Shown in pieces: positions 11,657-24,900 of a DNA stretch of 64,000 bases (its first letter is position 1; each line of letters begins with the position of its first letter). The translations under genes were made by a program, and so were the position numbers. This stretch comes from Dysidea avara (Eukaryota > Porifera > Demospongiae > Dictyoceratida > Dysideidae): positions 26,511,053 through 26,575,052 of the forward strand of contig NC_089274.1 in NCBI RefSeq assembly GCF_963678975.1, given 5' to 3'. The notes under the pieces were generated by a model. It had not been told where the DNA came from. It searched no databases and worked only from the letters and a program-made list of their open reading frames with translations.

Positions 11657-14600
11657 TCACTTGTGGTCTTCTAAGGACAAATCACCCAGCAAGTCTGGTA
11701 GCTGTTCATCAGTCAACTTCATGTCCTTAACCAGCTCACAAGGTAAAGTTTGTTCCTCTACTTCCACTGGCTTAGTAGTGGGAGGTTCCCTACTATGTCT
11801 TTTCTTTTTAGGCTTCTCACGAAGGTACACTTTTGAATTAGAATCAGCCTGCAATTATGAATACGTGTAACATAAAAGAGTACTAGCAGGAAGTAGGTCA
11901 CGTATACATACAGTACAATAGTAGGGATCTCCCCAAAAATAAAGGAAACCTGCCAGAACACTGTCATTAAAAAGCATCTTACATGATAAAACATACCTTC
12001 ACGGAAAAGTGTTAAAACTAAAATACGGAAGTACTAATTAATTAGGCCACTTCAACTTGATCAGTTGCTTTATGGACAAAAATCTCAAGAGTACAGGGTT
12101 GGTAGTTCGGCGTATAAATAAAAATAGTAACAGAAATCAGGACAAAGTGAGTGCAAAATAACAAAATACAAGAAAGGGGCATGGTTTAAATGAAACAGCA
12201 TGCAGCTTGTTTGTAGTCATAGTGTGGTCGGTCACGCTCGTAAAACAACTATTTATATTTTTGTTGACAAAAGCATCAGATTTGTTTGAGACTGAGATTG
12301 AAGTTTGTTATGAAACATTCAGATCAACATTTGAATTAAGGTGGGATGGACTGATTTGAGAGAAGGGGTCTATCGTTTCTGAGTTGTGAGGAATAACACA
12401 GAGTATTTTGTTGGTGGTTTGAGTGGTTATAAAAAGTGATGTATGAAACATGGCAGCACCAGGCAAGTCAATAAATTCAGTGTGAGATGAAGAAGTAAAC
12501 CAGTCAGGCTGGAGTATACAGAGCTATGTAAACACATGATTGAAAAACAGCTGATAAGGAGGTGTAATGAATCAGTTTTCACAAATGTACATACTCATGC
12601 ATGTACACACACACGCACGCATGCACGCACACACAGTGCACTACACGGCACACATAAACCTACCACTTTGGTTGGTTCAGGTACTCTACTGTTTGAGCAC
12701 TTGATGACAAGTTTAGTGGCAGTGTCTAGCGAGATCTTGTGACCAACAGATACATAGACTGGATTAATTGCTCTATCTGATGTTAGGATCGCCTGTAAAA
12801 AACATTACAATTTACAGTGAGAAACCTCACAGAGTGGCTATCTCAACAATATAACCACTTAGTTATAGTGAACCTATTAGGTCCCAAATGTAACAAAGTA
12901 CATATATTCAATTGGTTGCTGACTGAGTGCATGTAAATTAGGTCCCTAAGGCATACATTACAACTGTATTAAAGACCACCTCATTGTAGTGGCCATGTCA
13001 ATTACAGTAGGATTCAGGCGTACTTCAATAATGTGTCACCTCATTATTCAGGTCCCATTGGTGACCCTATCAATGAGGTTTCACTGTACCATACATATAA
13101 ATACCTTTCCCCATGTTCTTCCGGATCTTCCAATGAGGTCAAAAGAGTCACCCTTCTTCTTCAAACTCCTAATCTAAGTACATACAGTATTCTCTCAATG
13201 ACTACTGTACATTATTAACCTTCTCTTTAAAGGCATCATCTCTGTTCATGCCATCTATGAAGTGTAGATTCTTCCCTACTCCGATGGTAGGGATGCCAGT
13301 TAATACACCAAGGTGACAGGCCAGGCCAAAACCTACCATGAGATAGACAGCATTTACTGTGTTGTGCTGTGTTGATGTACCCTTTCAAAACAATCACTGA
13401 ATGGTTTAATGTGGACGTTTAATGATTAAACTGAATAACCCAGATAAGTCAAGTATCCCTTATATTCATAAACTAATTTGGACATCTTTTCCTTGATAAA
13501 TATTAGATGGTCCAAAGGTATGCAGGTTTCACTGTACCAAAAGTCAACATTGTACTAGTAAGTGCTAGTGTGTTCACTGCCATTTACACTTCCAATACAA
13601 CATATACATATAAATTTAATGGTGTGCAGTTATAGAATCAAGGGTTTGCATGTTTAGCAGTGGGCCTTTACCAATATCTTGGATTCTATGTGTACAATGT
13701 TTCCATTTGAGACATTAAAACTTTCTAATGCTCTCATAATTTGACTAGAAATTGTTTCAGCCCTGCTCATGAAATTGTATAAAAGTAACCAGCATCCAAT
13801 CAAGTTGTATTCAAAATATTTATCTCTCTATCTTATGACTGAAATGCTCTAATAGGATGATCACTGACTGCTCTATTAAAGTATTGATGCCTGTGATATA
13901 ACAGAACTGATATCTGTTTGTCAACTACTAACTGCTGATAAGATTACTCACTCACCTCTAGGATGAAGAACACCATTACCATCAACCATTATGACCTGTA
14001 GGGAAATAGTTACAAATGTGTCCACCATGTGGATACTTGTGCAGCATGTATAAGTACTTGTAAATACATAATGGGGTTTGTGCAAAGCACAAACAATGTT
14101 CAAGTTTCACAAAGCACCTAAAATGTGTGGTCTCAAACTTATAATTTTTAAAGATTATAAATATAATAATCCACTATACACTACATGATCATTCCATACT
14201 ACTGTATATAGCAGGGGTAAATTTTGATGAAGATGATCGTCAAAATTTCTCCTATTACATTTTGGTATTCCATAACGCAAAAATATTGAAGATTATATTT
14301 GTCAAATTACTCAACAGAGCTTTCCCCAGCAAAATAAAGTAGAGCGGTAAAACTGTCAATTTGCTACCAACATCAAAGTCAATTTGTTAATTATATACAT
14401 TCCTTTTACCACATCAAAAGAATTTTGAGTAGAGTGGTGCTATACTGCTCTTTAGGGAAGTCCCTACTCAATCATCTGATCCATCAAAAATTTCCCACAC
14501 CAAATGATTGCACTAAACAGCAACTGCACCACACTCACCTGTGGAACTGAGTCTGGTGTATCTAATTGTTTGATGCACTCCAGCAAGTGATTAACTTCAC

Positions 14601-17059
14601 GGAAGGCCAGGAAACCCGGTATGTAAGGCTCCATCATCTCAACAATTACATGTTTCTCTGTTAGTACCTGCAGTATATGGTGCATGTCATTGTATTTTAT
14701 CCAGTACAATTATGACTGGGATCTCTATTACATATCATACAATACAAGTACAGGCTCTGGCTATTATGCTCACCCTGCACTGGTAAAATATGGGATAAAA
14801 TAAAACACTGGTTCTCCATATATATACAAACTTCTATGAGACATTGTGATTCTACAGCACAAAACAACAATCACAATTATCATATAACTTTAATACAAAC
14901 AATCTCAATAGTGTCTTGGGGGATTCTATGGGGATAACAAGTAGTCTGGTTTGATCAGTGACTACACATGTGACCGGATTTAGCAAAATCAACCATATGG
15001 GCACAAGAGCCAAAAATGAGATAACACCAGCATGAAGTTGCTGCACTATCAGGCTAACGATTTCCATCTCCTTCAACTTGTTGGGCCTGCTTTTGGTGGA
15101 CTGTTTTCTGGCAGCCTGTATAACCATGCCAGACATCTGTACAGGACTGTGAACAACAGGGAAGTGCTTTGGAGGGTTTATACACTCTGGACAGAGCTGA
15201 ATGTATGATGTTTGTTTTGTGACATTTCAGTCTATTTCCTGCCTCTGACAGGCTGTTTTGTGGTCTGGTGCCTTCAACTACCATCCTCGTCTATTTTGTA
15301 GTCTATCTCTTGCCCACCCTGCCACCCCCACCCTCTGCCCCTTTTTGAGGACTTATGATACAGCAATACTGGTGAAAAAAACCTATCTACGAGAAACTCT
15401 ACAAGGATTTGCCAGGTGATCTTAAAGGTTGTGAATTGCTTCATCTTTGGTGAAAAACCCATACGTGTAGCTGCCAAGGCTGGTGAGTAACAATGCTTTA
15501 AATTATTAAAATATGTTTTTCTCTGAATCAACAATGCGCCTGATTTTCCAAAATCCAGCCACATATATTGTCAACTAGTCAGCAGTGATTTCGTATTGGG
15601 AGTTAGGGATCCAATAGCAATGCCTTAGTTTTAAATAGAATGCAGCCTCATCACCGATTTCTCACTAAAATATCATACTAAAGTGCTACCAATTACATTG
15701 GCAAACAATTCTAAACTTTTGTTAAACCTATAGTACCTGTTAATACCATTTGTTGTGCTTATACATCCAATAGGCCAGTTGTGGGAAGCTGCTTTCACAA
15801 ATTTTCCATGTCTGCAGTAAGCATAAATTAGGGGTGGAGAACAGTACTCCAAAAAGTGGGGGGGGGGGGGGGGGCAAGTCATGTGGGGTAGCTGTCAGTT
15901 AAGAGTATTTAAATGGTACCCTAGTAAGCACACGTCATGCAAGAGCATGCCAATGCTGGGGGATCTGGGGGGCATTCCTTAACATTTGAATGCTTTGAGA
16001 ATGAATCTGAGAGAATTTTCAGTGGTAATGTGTAATTGAATAGGATACTCCTATAATATTACGGCAATGATTATCATCAATAAATTAAGATACTGTGCAA
16101 ATAAATACATCAGTAAATTAAGGCATTTCAAATATTTGATTATGTATAGAATCTATAGATACATCTGTTAATGGTGACAGATTGATAGCAGAACCAACTT
16201 ATATACCTCCATTGAATGTTCTATTAGAGTATTTAGGTGACTGCTCTATTAGAGTATCTTGATTTACGTAGTATTCCATTTTTGGTTTAGCACAAATCCT
16301 AGGCAAAGAAATTACTAAAAAGAAAAGAGGTACAATAGTTGCCATACTTTAGCAACTGGGCATCTTTAGCAACTGGGCATTGGAAAAAGTGAGGGGCACT
16401 GTCCCCTACACTCTGCAAAGTGGGGGTGGGGGGTAAGCGTTTCAATCTTGTGGTGTAAGGTGTATAGACCTTGCACCTTTCAAGATTGAGATACCCTAAT
16501 AGAGTGGCCAATATACTCCAATAAAATAATCAGATTAAATAATCAAATAACCACCTCCTGCCTGTATATTTTTTTCCTGCACTAAGGGACTGGAAGCAAG
16601 ACAATGGTGCCTTATCACTGTTCCCTCATCCTATTCCTAAAAGTTGGTTGTTTATTGGGAGGGGTAGAAGATCACAATAACACAACGCCATAGTTGTCTG
16701 CACCTCTAATGAAGGGTATTTCAGAATGCTGAGGATGGCACAAGCACGATCAGGTTTTGCTTTGTCAAAGGAGATGTCCACACCTCCAATACGTTTTAAA
16801 CACCTAAATAAATCTGAACCATCTTGGCTCCTCCAACCATTAACTTCATCACTATCTCTCTCAATCAGCTTCTTCTTCAATTCATCTTGCTCACTACAAT
16901 AGAGGAAGACACAGCAATTACAATCAGGGTCCGCAGGACTTGCATATACCTGGCCCACTTCTCTTTCTTTGCTCGTACTATTTCGTCATCTTTGAGGGGA
17001 GTTTTTGAGGGTAAATCGTTCTCTTTATCAGAGGCATCTCTATCTGACGCAGCGATCAT
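11657..17059 (-). CDS. ENDOV: Endonuclease V (inosine-specific nuclease), 8 exons, complete
   Basis: Exons: 16950-17059, 16704-16893, 14539-14667, 13956-13995, 13220-13332, 13105-13173, 12664-12792, 11657-11848. They sum to 972 nt, 323 residues, all in phase with GT/AG borders. In the family this enzyme cuts next to inosine; the animal form acts mainly on RNA. Visible hallmarks are GGVDISF with acidic D76, the wedge-type motif [11 protein letters not shown] at 114-124 with catalytic E124, [11 protein letters not shown] with D148, GVGKNL, and SVGHKISL with H235. All expected active-site residues are present. The charged tail (last ~60 residues, Lys/Glu-rich with KPKKKRH) is poorly conserved in the family. 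The first intron is only 56 bp; intron 3 (from 13996) and intron 2 (14668-16703) are longer, and intron 2 contains repeats, including a poly-G run at 15859-15874 and two CTATTAGAG motifs at 16214-16263. It is divergent from NKAP. Confidence 0.95.
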
Positions 17060-18009
<950 letters not shown>

Positions 18010-18220
18010 GTTAATTGTGTTTGTATATAAATATCACCCATCTGCAATTCTTATTATAACAAAATTTTGTCTTTGTATGTACATGAAATTTCTACTTTGT
18101 GTTCCCCTGTTAATATCACTAGCATTTTAGAACGTGCTGAATCGAAGATGTTTCAGAGGTTTAAGTTTCAAAAGCGCGAATGTATTAGAAGCGCAAACAG
18201 TAACTAAGGCAACAGGCGTT

Positions 18221-18698
18221 ATGGCGGAAGAAGGTGCACCGGCAGCGGAGGGAGAGAAACCAGCCGCTGCGCCTGGAGCAGACACCGGCTCTACCGGATA
18301 TGATTACCGTAAGGTGCACAGCTACCCGCTTATCAAGGTAAGAAACCATTGTGAAGTAGTAGGTGCTAGCTTTCTTCATGTACTTCGCTGTTTAGCATTC
18401 GGACATGAACGAAGAAATGAAAATTGAAGCAATGGAGTTGTGTGTAACTGCTTGTGAAAAGCATGGAAGTAACAATGAGGTACATAATGCATACATACAC
18501 TCACCTCTAATACTTATATTCCTCCTCCACCAGAATGCAGCAAAAATGATTAAAGATACAATGGATAAGAAATTTGGACCCACCTGGCATGCAGTTGTTG
18601 GCGAAGGGTTTGGATTTGATATCACACATGACTGTAGACATTTACTGTATATGTTCTTTGGTGGCAGTATCGCCATCTGTTTGTGGAAATGTGCATAA
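18221..18698 (+). CDS. DNAL4: Dynein light chain, axonemal type 4 (DNAL4-like), 3 exons
   Basis: Exons 18221-18337, 18396-18479 and 18534-18698 give 366 nt, 121 residues, with introns of 58 and 54 bp. The start ATG opens an Ala/Glu/Pro-rich leader (MAEEGAPAAEGEKPAA..), followed by the family sequence DYRKVHSYPLIK-HSDMNEEMK, then MELCVTACEKHGSNNE, MIKDTMDKKFGPTWH, VVGEGFGFDITHD and FFGGSIAICLWKC. The pattern CVTACEK..NNE and the ending LWKC separate DNAL4 from cytoplasmic DYNLL. In the family the protein is a light chain of outer-arm axonemal dynein, which fits an animal with motile cilia. The leader is ~15 residues longer than in human DNAL4 (105). An in-frame ATG at 18134 exists but has no family support. 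It lies 211 bp after NKAP, same strand. Confidence 0.95.
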
Positions 18699-18944
18699 CC
18701 ATACCCCTCCCCTCGTAATGTATAGTATTTTACAAAGAAAATACAAGCGTTTATTCTATTCAAGAGGTTGAAATGAGATTGAACCATGCTCATACTTTAA
18801 TTTCATATTTGATTTGTGGAGATAATTAAAAAAATAATTGATAAATATATGATTACATCGTACTGACACATGACATGTACATAGTACTATGTACAATTCA
18901 CAAAATATTATATTGCAATACCAATTAAATATATAAATATTATT

Positions 18945-21900
18945 TTAAAAACCATTGTCTTCGTCTTCCACAAACTGGCCACTGACATAATCTTGAAGAG
19001 CTGAAGCTTGAACATTTTTATTAGCTTTAGTATTTTCATTGACTAATAAAGTTCCATAACTAACTCCACTGGAGGTAAATGATCTGGTGTCGGTAAATTC
19101 ACCAGTTCCACTAAGTTTAGTAACCAGTCCTTCCTTATATCTCCTTCCAGTCAGCTTATACCATGTTCTGTGACAAGTCCACTTGAAACGAGCCCAAACA
19201 GAGTTATTGTAAATTGGAGGTAAGATGGAAAAGTTGAAACTGGCTGTTTCTATGTGTTTGTTCTTGTACCTCTGGTATTGTATGTATCCCAGTATTGATG
19301 TTACCAGGATGGCTATGATTACAATGATTACTATGGCAGCTATCACTCCACCAGCTATTGCACCTACTGGAACTAAAAATAAAATAAAGTTAAGCTGCAC
19401 ATGTACACTGAATTGCATTTTATGTCAATTTTATAGGGGAAAAGAAAAGAGACCAAGTGACATGGTCAGTAGAACTGGGCGGTATTGAAAAATAGCAAAC
19501 AAAATAAAAATAAAAATTATGGTTGGTTATACTTACATGATCCAACAGTCAAGTTGTAACTACTCTTAATCTGGCTGGCATTATTCACATAAGATACATT
19601 GAGCAGAAATCGTCCTTGTTTACTAAATGATAGGGACACTTCTCGCACATGTGACTGCACTAGTTCCACGCATGATGTTCCATTAGAAGAATTAACACTT
19701 AGAGTACAATTAATGTTATTAATATCACACAGACGCCAACATGCTTTAATCGGCAACCTGTGTGAGTGAAGGTATTGATGTCATTGCTCTAAACAAGCAA
19801 ATATTACATACGTTCCATTGGAAAACAGACGGAGCGTAGCTGCATATTCTTTGTACAGCTTCTTCCCATTATTAATAGTAGTGTTAGAATTGTTGACTGT
19901 AACAGGCTCTATAATAAAGAAACAGAATAACAACAGAACTTTATAAGAAATATAATTCAGTACCTATTACAGAAATGATCTGAGTGTCCTTGGCATAGTA
20001 ATAGTATAAGCCCTCTTTGACAATCACGTATATTTCAGCAATGCAATAAAGACAAACACCATCGTATGTATGTGTTGTCCGACTATGGTTGGAATGGTTT
20101 TTGTTACCATCACCAAACAAATATCTGTATTCCACAAGATCACCAGGGAGTGACATAACATGAGCACTGAAATTCACTTCTCCGACAACATATGATAGCC
20201 ACTGTTTATCACCCTCTTGATGTACACGGAGGTCTACTGAAAATCCACTTAAGTTTCCTGTAACAGCAAATAATCAACACTTCATGATTGTGTGTATCAT
20301 ATGCTGCATAGAACTACTAAACCACTGAAAATTATAACAGATCAGTAATTGGCCAGCCAATAATTGTCAGTATGGAAGCCACTGATAACCTACAAAACAT
20401 GTGTTCACTAGGCCAGTCAGGAACCTGAATTTGCTAAACAACACAGGTCTTGAGTTAGAACAGACAAGGAGAAGTTTCTTAAACCTAAGTAAAATCAAGC
20501 ATTGACCCTGAATGCCTTGCAATTGCACCTAACTACTGCCTCACACACATGGGTGAGTGTGCTCACACGCACAACAACACGCACAAAAACAACATTCACA
20601 TTTACACATACAGACGGACACAATGTATACCTATTTGACCGGTTAGTAGCTGCGGCTTGTATAATAGCCGCCCCCAGATAGTAGCCACTCCACAACCTAG
20701 ACATTTTGTAATAAGAGCCATGGCTTGTATCTGAACATACTGTTGCTAGTGTTGATAAGACACGTTTGAAGCAGAAACCTGGCAAAGGAGTTGTTTTAAG
20801 CCAGGAAATAGCATTTTTGAGAGAAGTTAAAATGAATGACAGTATTGACAGATGATTAAACAAGGTCAGTCACTCATGAATCTGCATAAATGCCATGGGT
20901 TGCTGCCACACAAGCCCATAGTACAGTAGCTGCCCTTGGATAGTAGCTGCCTTTGCATAGTAGCCGCAGGGTTTTACTTGCTGAAAGTTATAGTAGCCGC
21001 GGCTATTAATCAGTCAAATACGGTATGAGTGTGTACCAATACACACACAAACACCCACAGTTACATGTACACTTACCAGCTATTGTAACAGTTGTCGTAT
21101 CATTATCAATCAGACTACAGTCTGGTGAATACAGTTCAACTAAACATTGCGCCATATCGCCTACATCAGAGCTCCACCTGGATACTACACTAACTGAATT
21201 ATTCCCCTGCACACAAGCAAAAGTAGTCCAGTTATCATCTCTAAAATTTCGTTGCATGAATATGTAATAGTAGGTAAAGTTTTGCTGATTTTCGGCAGGT
21301 GAGTCAGGAAATAATATTGAAGCATTTAGTGTAGTATTCTCATCTTCTATGACTGGTAATGGTATTTTAAGGCTGACAGTGCCAGTCGAATTGAATCCTT
21401 CATTGTAGTAGGTGGCATTACCTGAAACAAAGACAAACAGCATAAACAGGATGTTGTGTAGCATGGTTGTTAGGAAGCCAAAAGAACTTAGACAATACAT
21501 GATCCTATACTTCCTAACTGACCCATTTGCTTGAAATTCAAGCATAGTTATCATGGCTTTTAAAGTGGCAGCTGCAATACCATATATGGAAAAATGCAAT
21601 CAAAACATTTCTGAGTCACATGTCTGTTTTGTTGTACCACCACATTTGTGCTCAGTGAAGCCTGCACTGTTGACATGCTCCATTTTCTTAATTTTGGAAC
21701 TAAAACAATATCAGAACCCAGAGGAGGTTGGTCACATGTGATAACCCTATGACGTGAGATCACACAACCAACCGTGGTGCCATGTGTGAAGATTTTGCTA
21801 TAGATCTCAGTCATCAAATCAATGTTGAATTACTTCAATATTTTCACAAGATGAATGATGGCACGAAACCAACCTCAGAACTAGCGGCTGTCAGGCAGTC

Positions 21901-24900
21901 ACCAATAAAGTTTTTTGAAACACTATCTTTCTCTCTATACAGAGTTCAGGGGAATTCTACCAGAGTTAACAACAAGGAGGCATAGACCTGAGTTACTGCT
22001 GTGTAAAGGAAGACCATTTCATCTTCGTTATAAGAATACTATTTTTAACAAGGTTATAAACAAACAGGAAGCAATTATTCCCCCCCCTTTTAGGACTGCA
22101 ACAAATATTTGGATATTCGTTCATTAAGATTTTATCCAGATACCAAATTTACCGTTCGGATATTCGTTTACTAGTAAATTACAAGTGTACAGTGGAAATG
22201 GTGTTGGTTAATACCAGCTATATTTCTACAAGATGGACTTTCTACCATGTAAAATTGCATATAAAGACAACCACCATTAATTTTGCATATATTTCAGAGA
22301 GAAAGCACATGTACGTATGTGGCAATATGTAGCTGAATCTTAGCACTTTTTGTATTAATCAAAATGTTACCAAATAGTTTGGTATTCGTTCGTTAAATCC
22401 GGATACTAAATTTGACATTCATTGCAGCCCTACTCCTTTTGGTAACCTTAATAGTGTCCATGTTCCTATGTGTTTTTGACAGTATGTGACCCGCTGAGCA
22501 AAAAGCCTGACTTGTTTGCATAATTCTATTTTTGAGATAAATGCCATTGAAATAAATTGGGTAAAAAACATGACTCGTGCTACATAAATAATTTTATGAA
22601 TGCTTTAACCGCTTCAGTAAACAGTGAAGGAAGATGCAAATTGAAATATCTAATACACCAATGGATCCACCTCTTTATGGAGAGTACGAATATCTTTGTT
22701 TTGTTTCTGTACCATGAAGCAAACATGAGTTATGTGTGCTGTTTATGTTGCCGTAAAAAGTTTTACCTTATTGTCACTGTTTCTAAGCTTGAACAGCCTT
22801 CTTGATTGTGTATTTAGGCCAAAACCTATACTTTGATGAATGACCCAGTTTATGATGAATAGAATGACACAAGCCCCAACCCCATAGCCCGCTGCACTTG
22901 AGACTTATGATCGATTAAACAAGCACCTGTACTGTTTTCCATATAGGCACTGTACAAATCGATTGTTTTGTTCTTGTTGTCTATTGCTGTAACTCTGAAA
23001 TCTCTTACCAAATAAGGCTGAAACTTTAACAGCCCATTGGCATTTCCATATAGACAAAAAAGTCATAAAATGAAGTTCAAGGAAAATACAAACAAGTCGG
23101 GTTTCGCTCAGCGGGTCACATATTGGCACATAAAACTCACATTAAGTTCAGAAAAGACAGCCCTACTGCTAAAAGCCTAACTATAGTGCAACGGTTACAC
23201 AAGGGAACATTCCTTAACCTGTCCATGTTAGCATTCAAAATTTTTGCATGTTACAACCAGCCATTGTGGGAAAAAAATGCTCAGCAGGTGTAGTGGTAGA
23301 ACACACGCTCAATTGCAAAATCAATGTGGATTTTACCTCGGATTTTACAGTGGTGTGTTCGTCACAGCGTTGCATGAGAGTTTCTATTCTACAAGAGCTT
23401 GTACTGAGGGATTGATACAATGTATTCTCTATACATGAAGCATCCCAACAAGAAATAACAGTACCATCGCACGCCTGCAAAGCTAACCATGCATATTGTG
23501 GGTTATGAGTTATAAGATTTCTACTACCCAGGGGCAACCGTTATCCGCTTGACTGCTACCTCAAAGACAGTGAAATACAGAACAATGTACTTTTAAGTCA
23601 AGTTTTAGGCAAAAGGAAAATTTTATGAGCAACTATGTAGCAATCCATTAAAATGTTACCCTGTCAGTGATATACACAAGCAATACTTGCCAAGAGTGGT
23701 AACTGCTAAGTCAGTCTGTGCATTATTGTAAGTACATTCTGTAGTGGTGCTTCAGTGTAATGGGTATGATAAACTAGGTGTAGTAAATGAATGGCTAGGG
23801 TGATAAGCCTATTGCTGCTCGACTATCAACAAGTATCAGTGTTTGTGCATGAGAAGTTCTTATCTATCGTAACTCCATTAATAAGCTTGAACAAATACAT
23901 CTGAACCTATAAGCTTCATCATCTTGTTTAAACAAGACTTACTATTGAAGCTGTCAGATAGCACATACCACATTTACTTGGTTAAACGCTGTGGCATAAT
24001 TATTACCTCAGTTCTAAAAATTGATACAGCGACTATTTAAACTTGACCACCACTTGATGCTCGAAAACGATGTTCAAGCCCTTATTTTCAAAATCAATTG
24101 TGGCACAGTTCAAGTGTGGCTACTATTAAAGGTGTGGCGTTTAACCAAGGAAATACGGTATACCCGTAGCTACAGTGCAGTACAGTAAGCTGTATAACCA
24201 TGAACTATGATAACCATTTTTTGTTTTGTGCTGACAAATACTGTTGTGAAAGGCCAAATGTATTTCGTGAACTGGACTGGAAACAGCCTCTTCACAATAA
24301 TTGCCTGTCATGCTTCGGAAAAAGAAAAATAAACACTTATTATTGTAGTAGACATAGGTTTCTGGGTGGAATACTGTATTTTGCAAATCAAGGATCAATT
24401 GATTATGAGCAGTTAATGGAGCAGTGCTTGAAATAATGGTCAGACATCTGACATTTTCCAACCAAAATTGGTGTTAGTCTGAACATGTTCTATTTTGGTC
24501 GGACATCATGTCCAACCAAAATTGGTATAAACTAAAATGCATATCAGACGGGTGTTATTATTCAGTGGACTGGACTACTGGACTGACATATTTTGGTTTT
24601 TGTACATTCTATGGTTGGATTTATGGGGTCTTGCTAGTAGCTAAGCACCCTTAGGGCCCACTTCTAAATGCTGAAGACGAACAGTGGAATATGCGAAAAC
24701 TAGCTGTCTCTTAATAATTTCCCTACTATTATACAACACTTATTCCTTACCCTGGTGTGTAGTAATGCTGCAGGCAGTGCAGGGAATGTGACAGCAATAG
24801 TTAACCAGCGATCAACTTGCCAGTAGACAATATTCTTCGAGATATCCTAAACAAGCCAGACCTTTAGTTCAGTGCAGGAGTTTACCAATTCGATTTTTCA

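Noticed and set aside
18392-18793. 133-codon minus-strand frame over DNAL4
   Set aside because: It is antisense to exons 2-3 of DNAL4 and has no recognisable domain.
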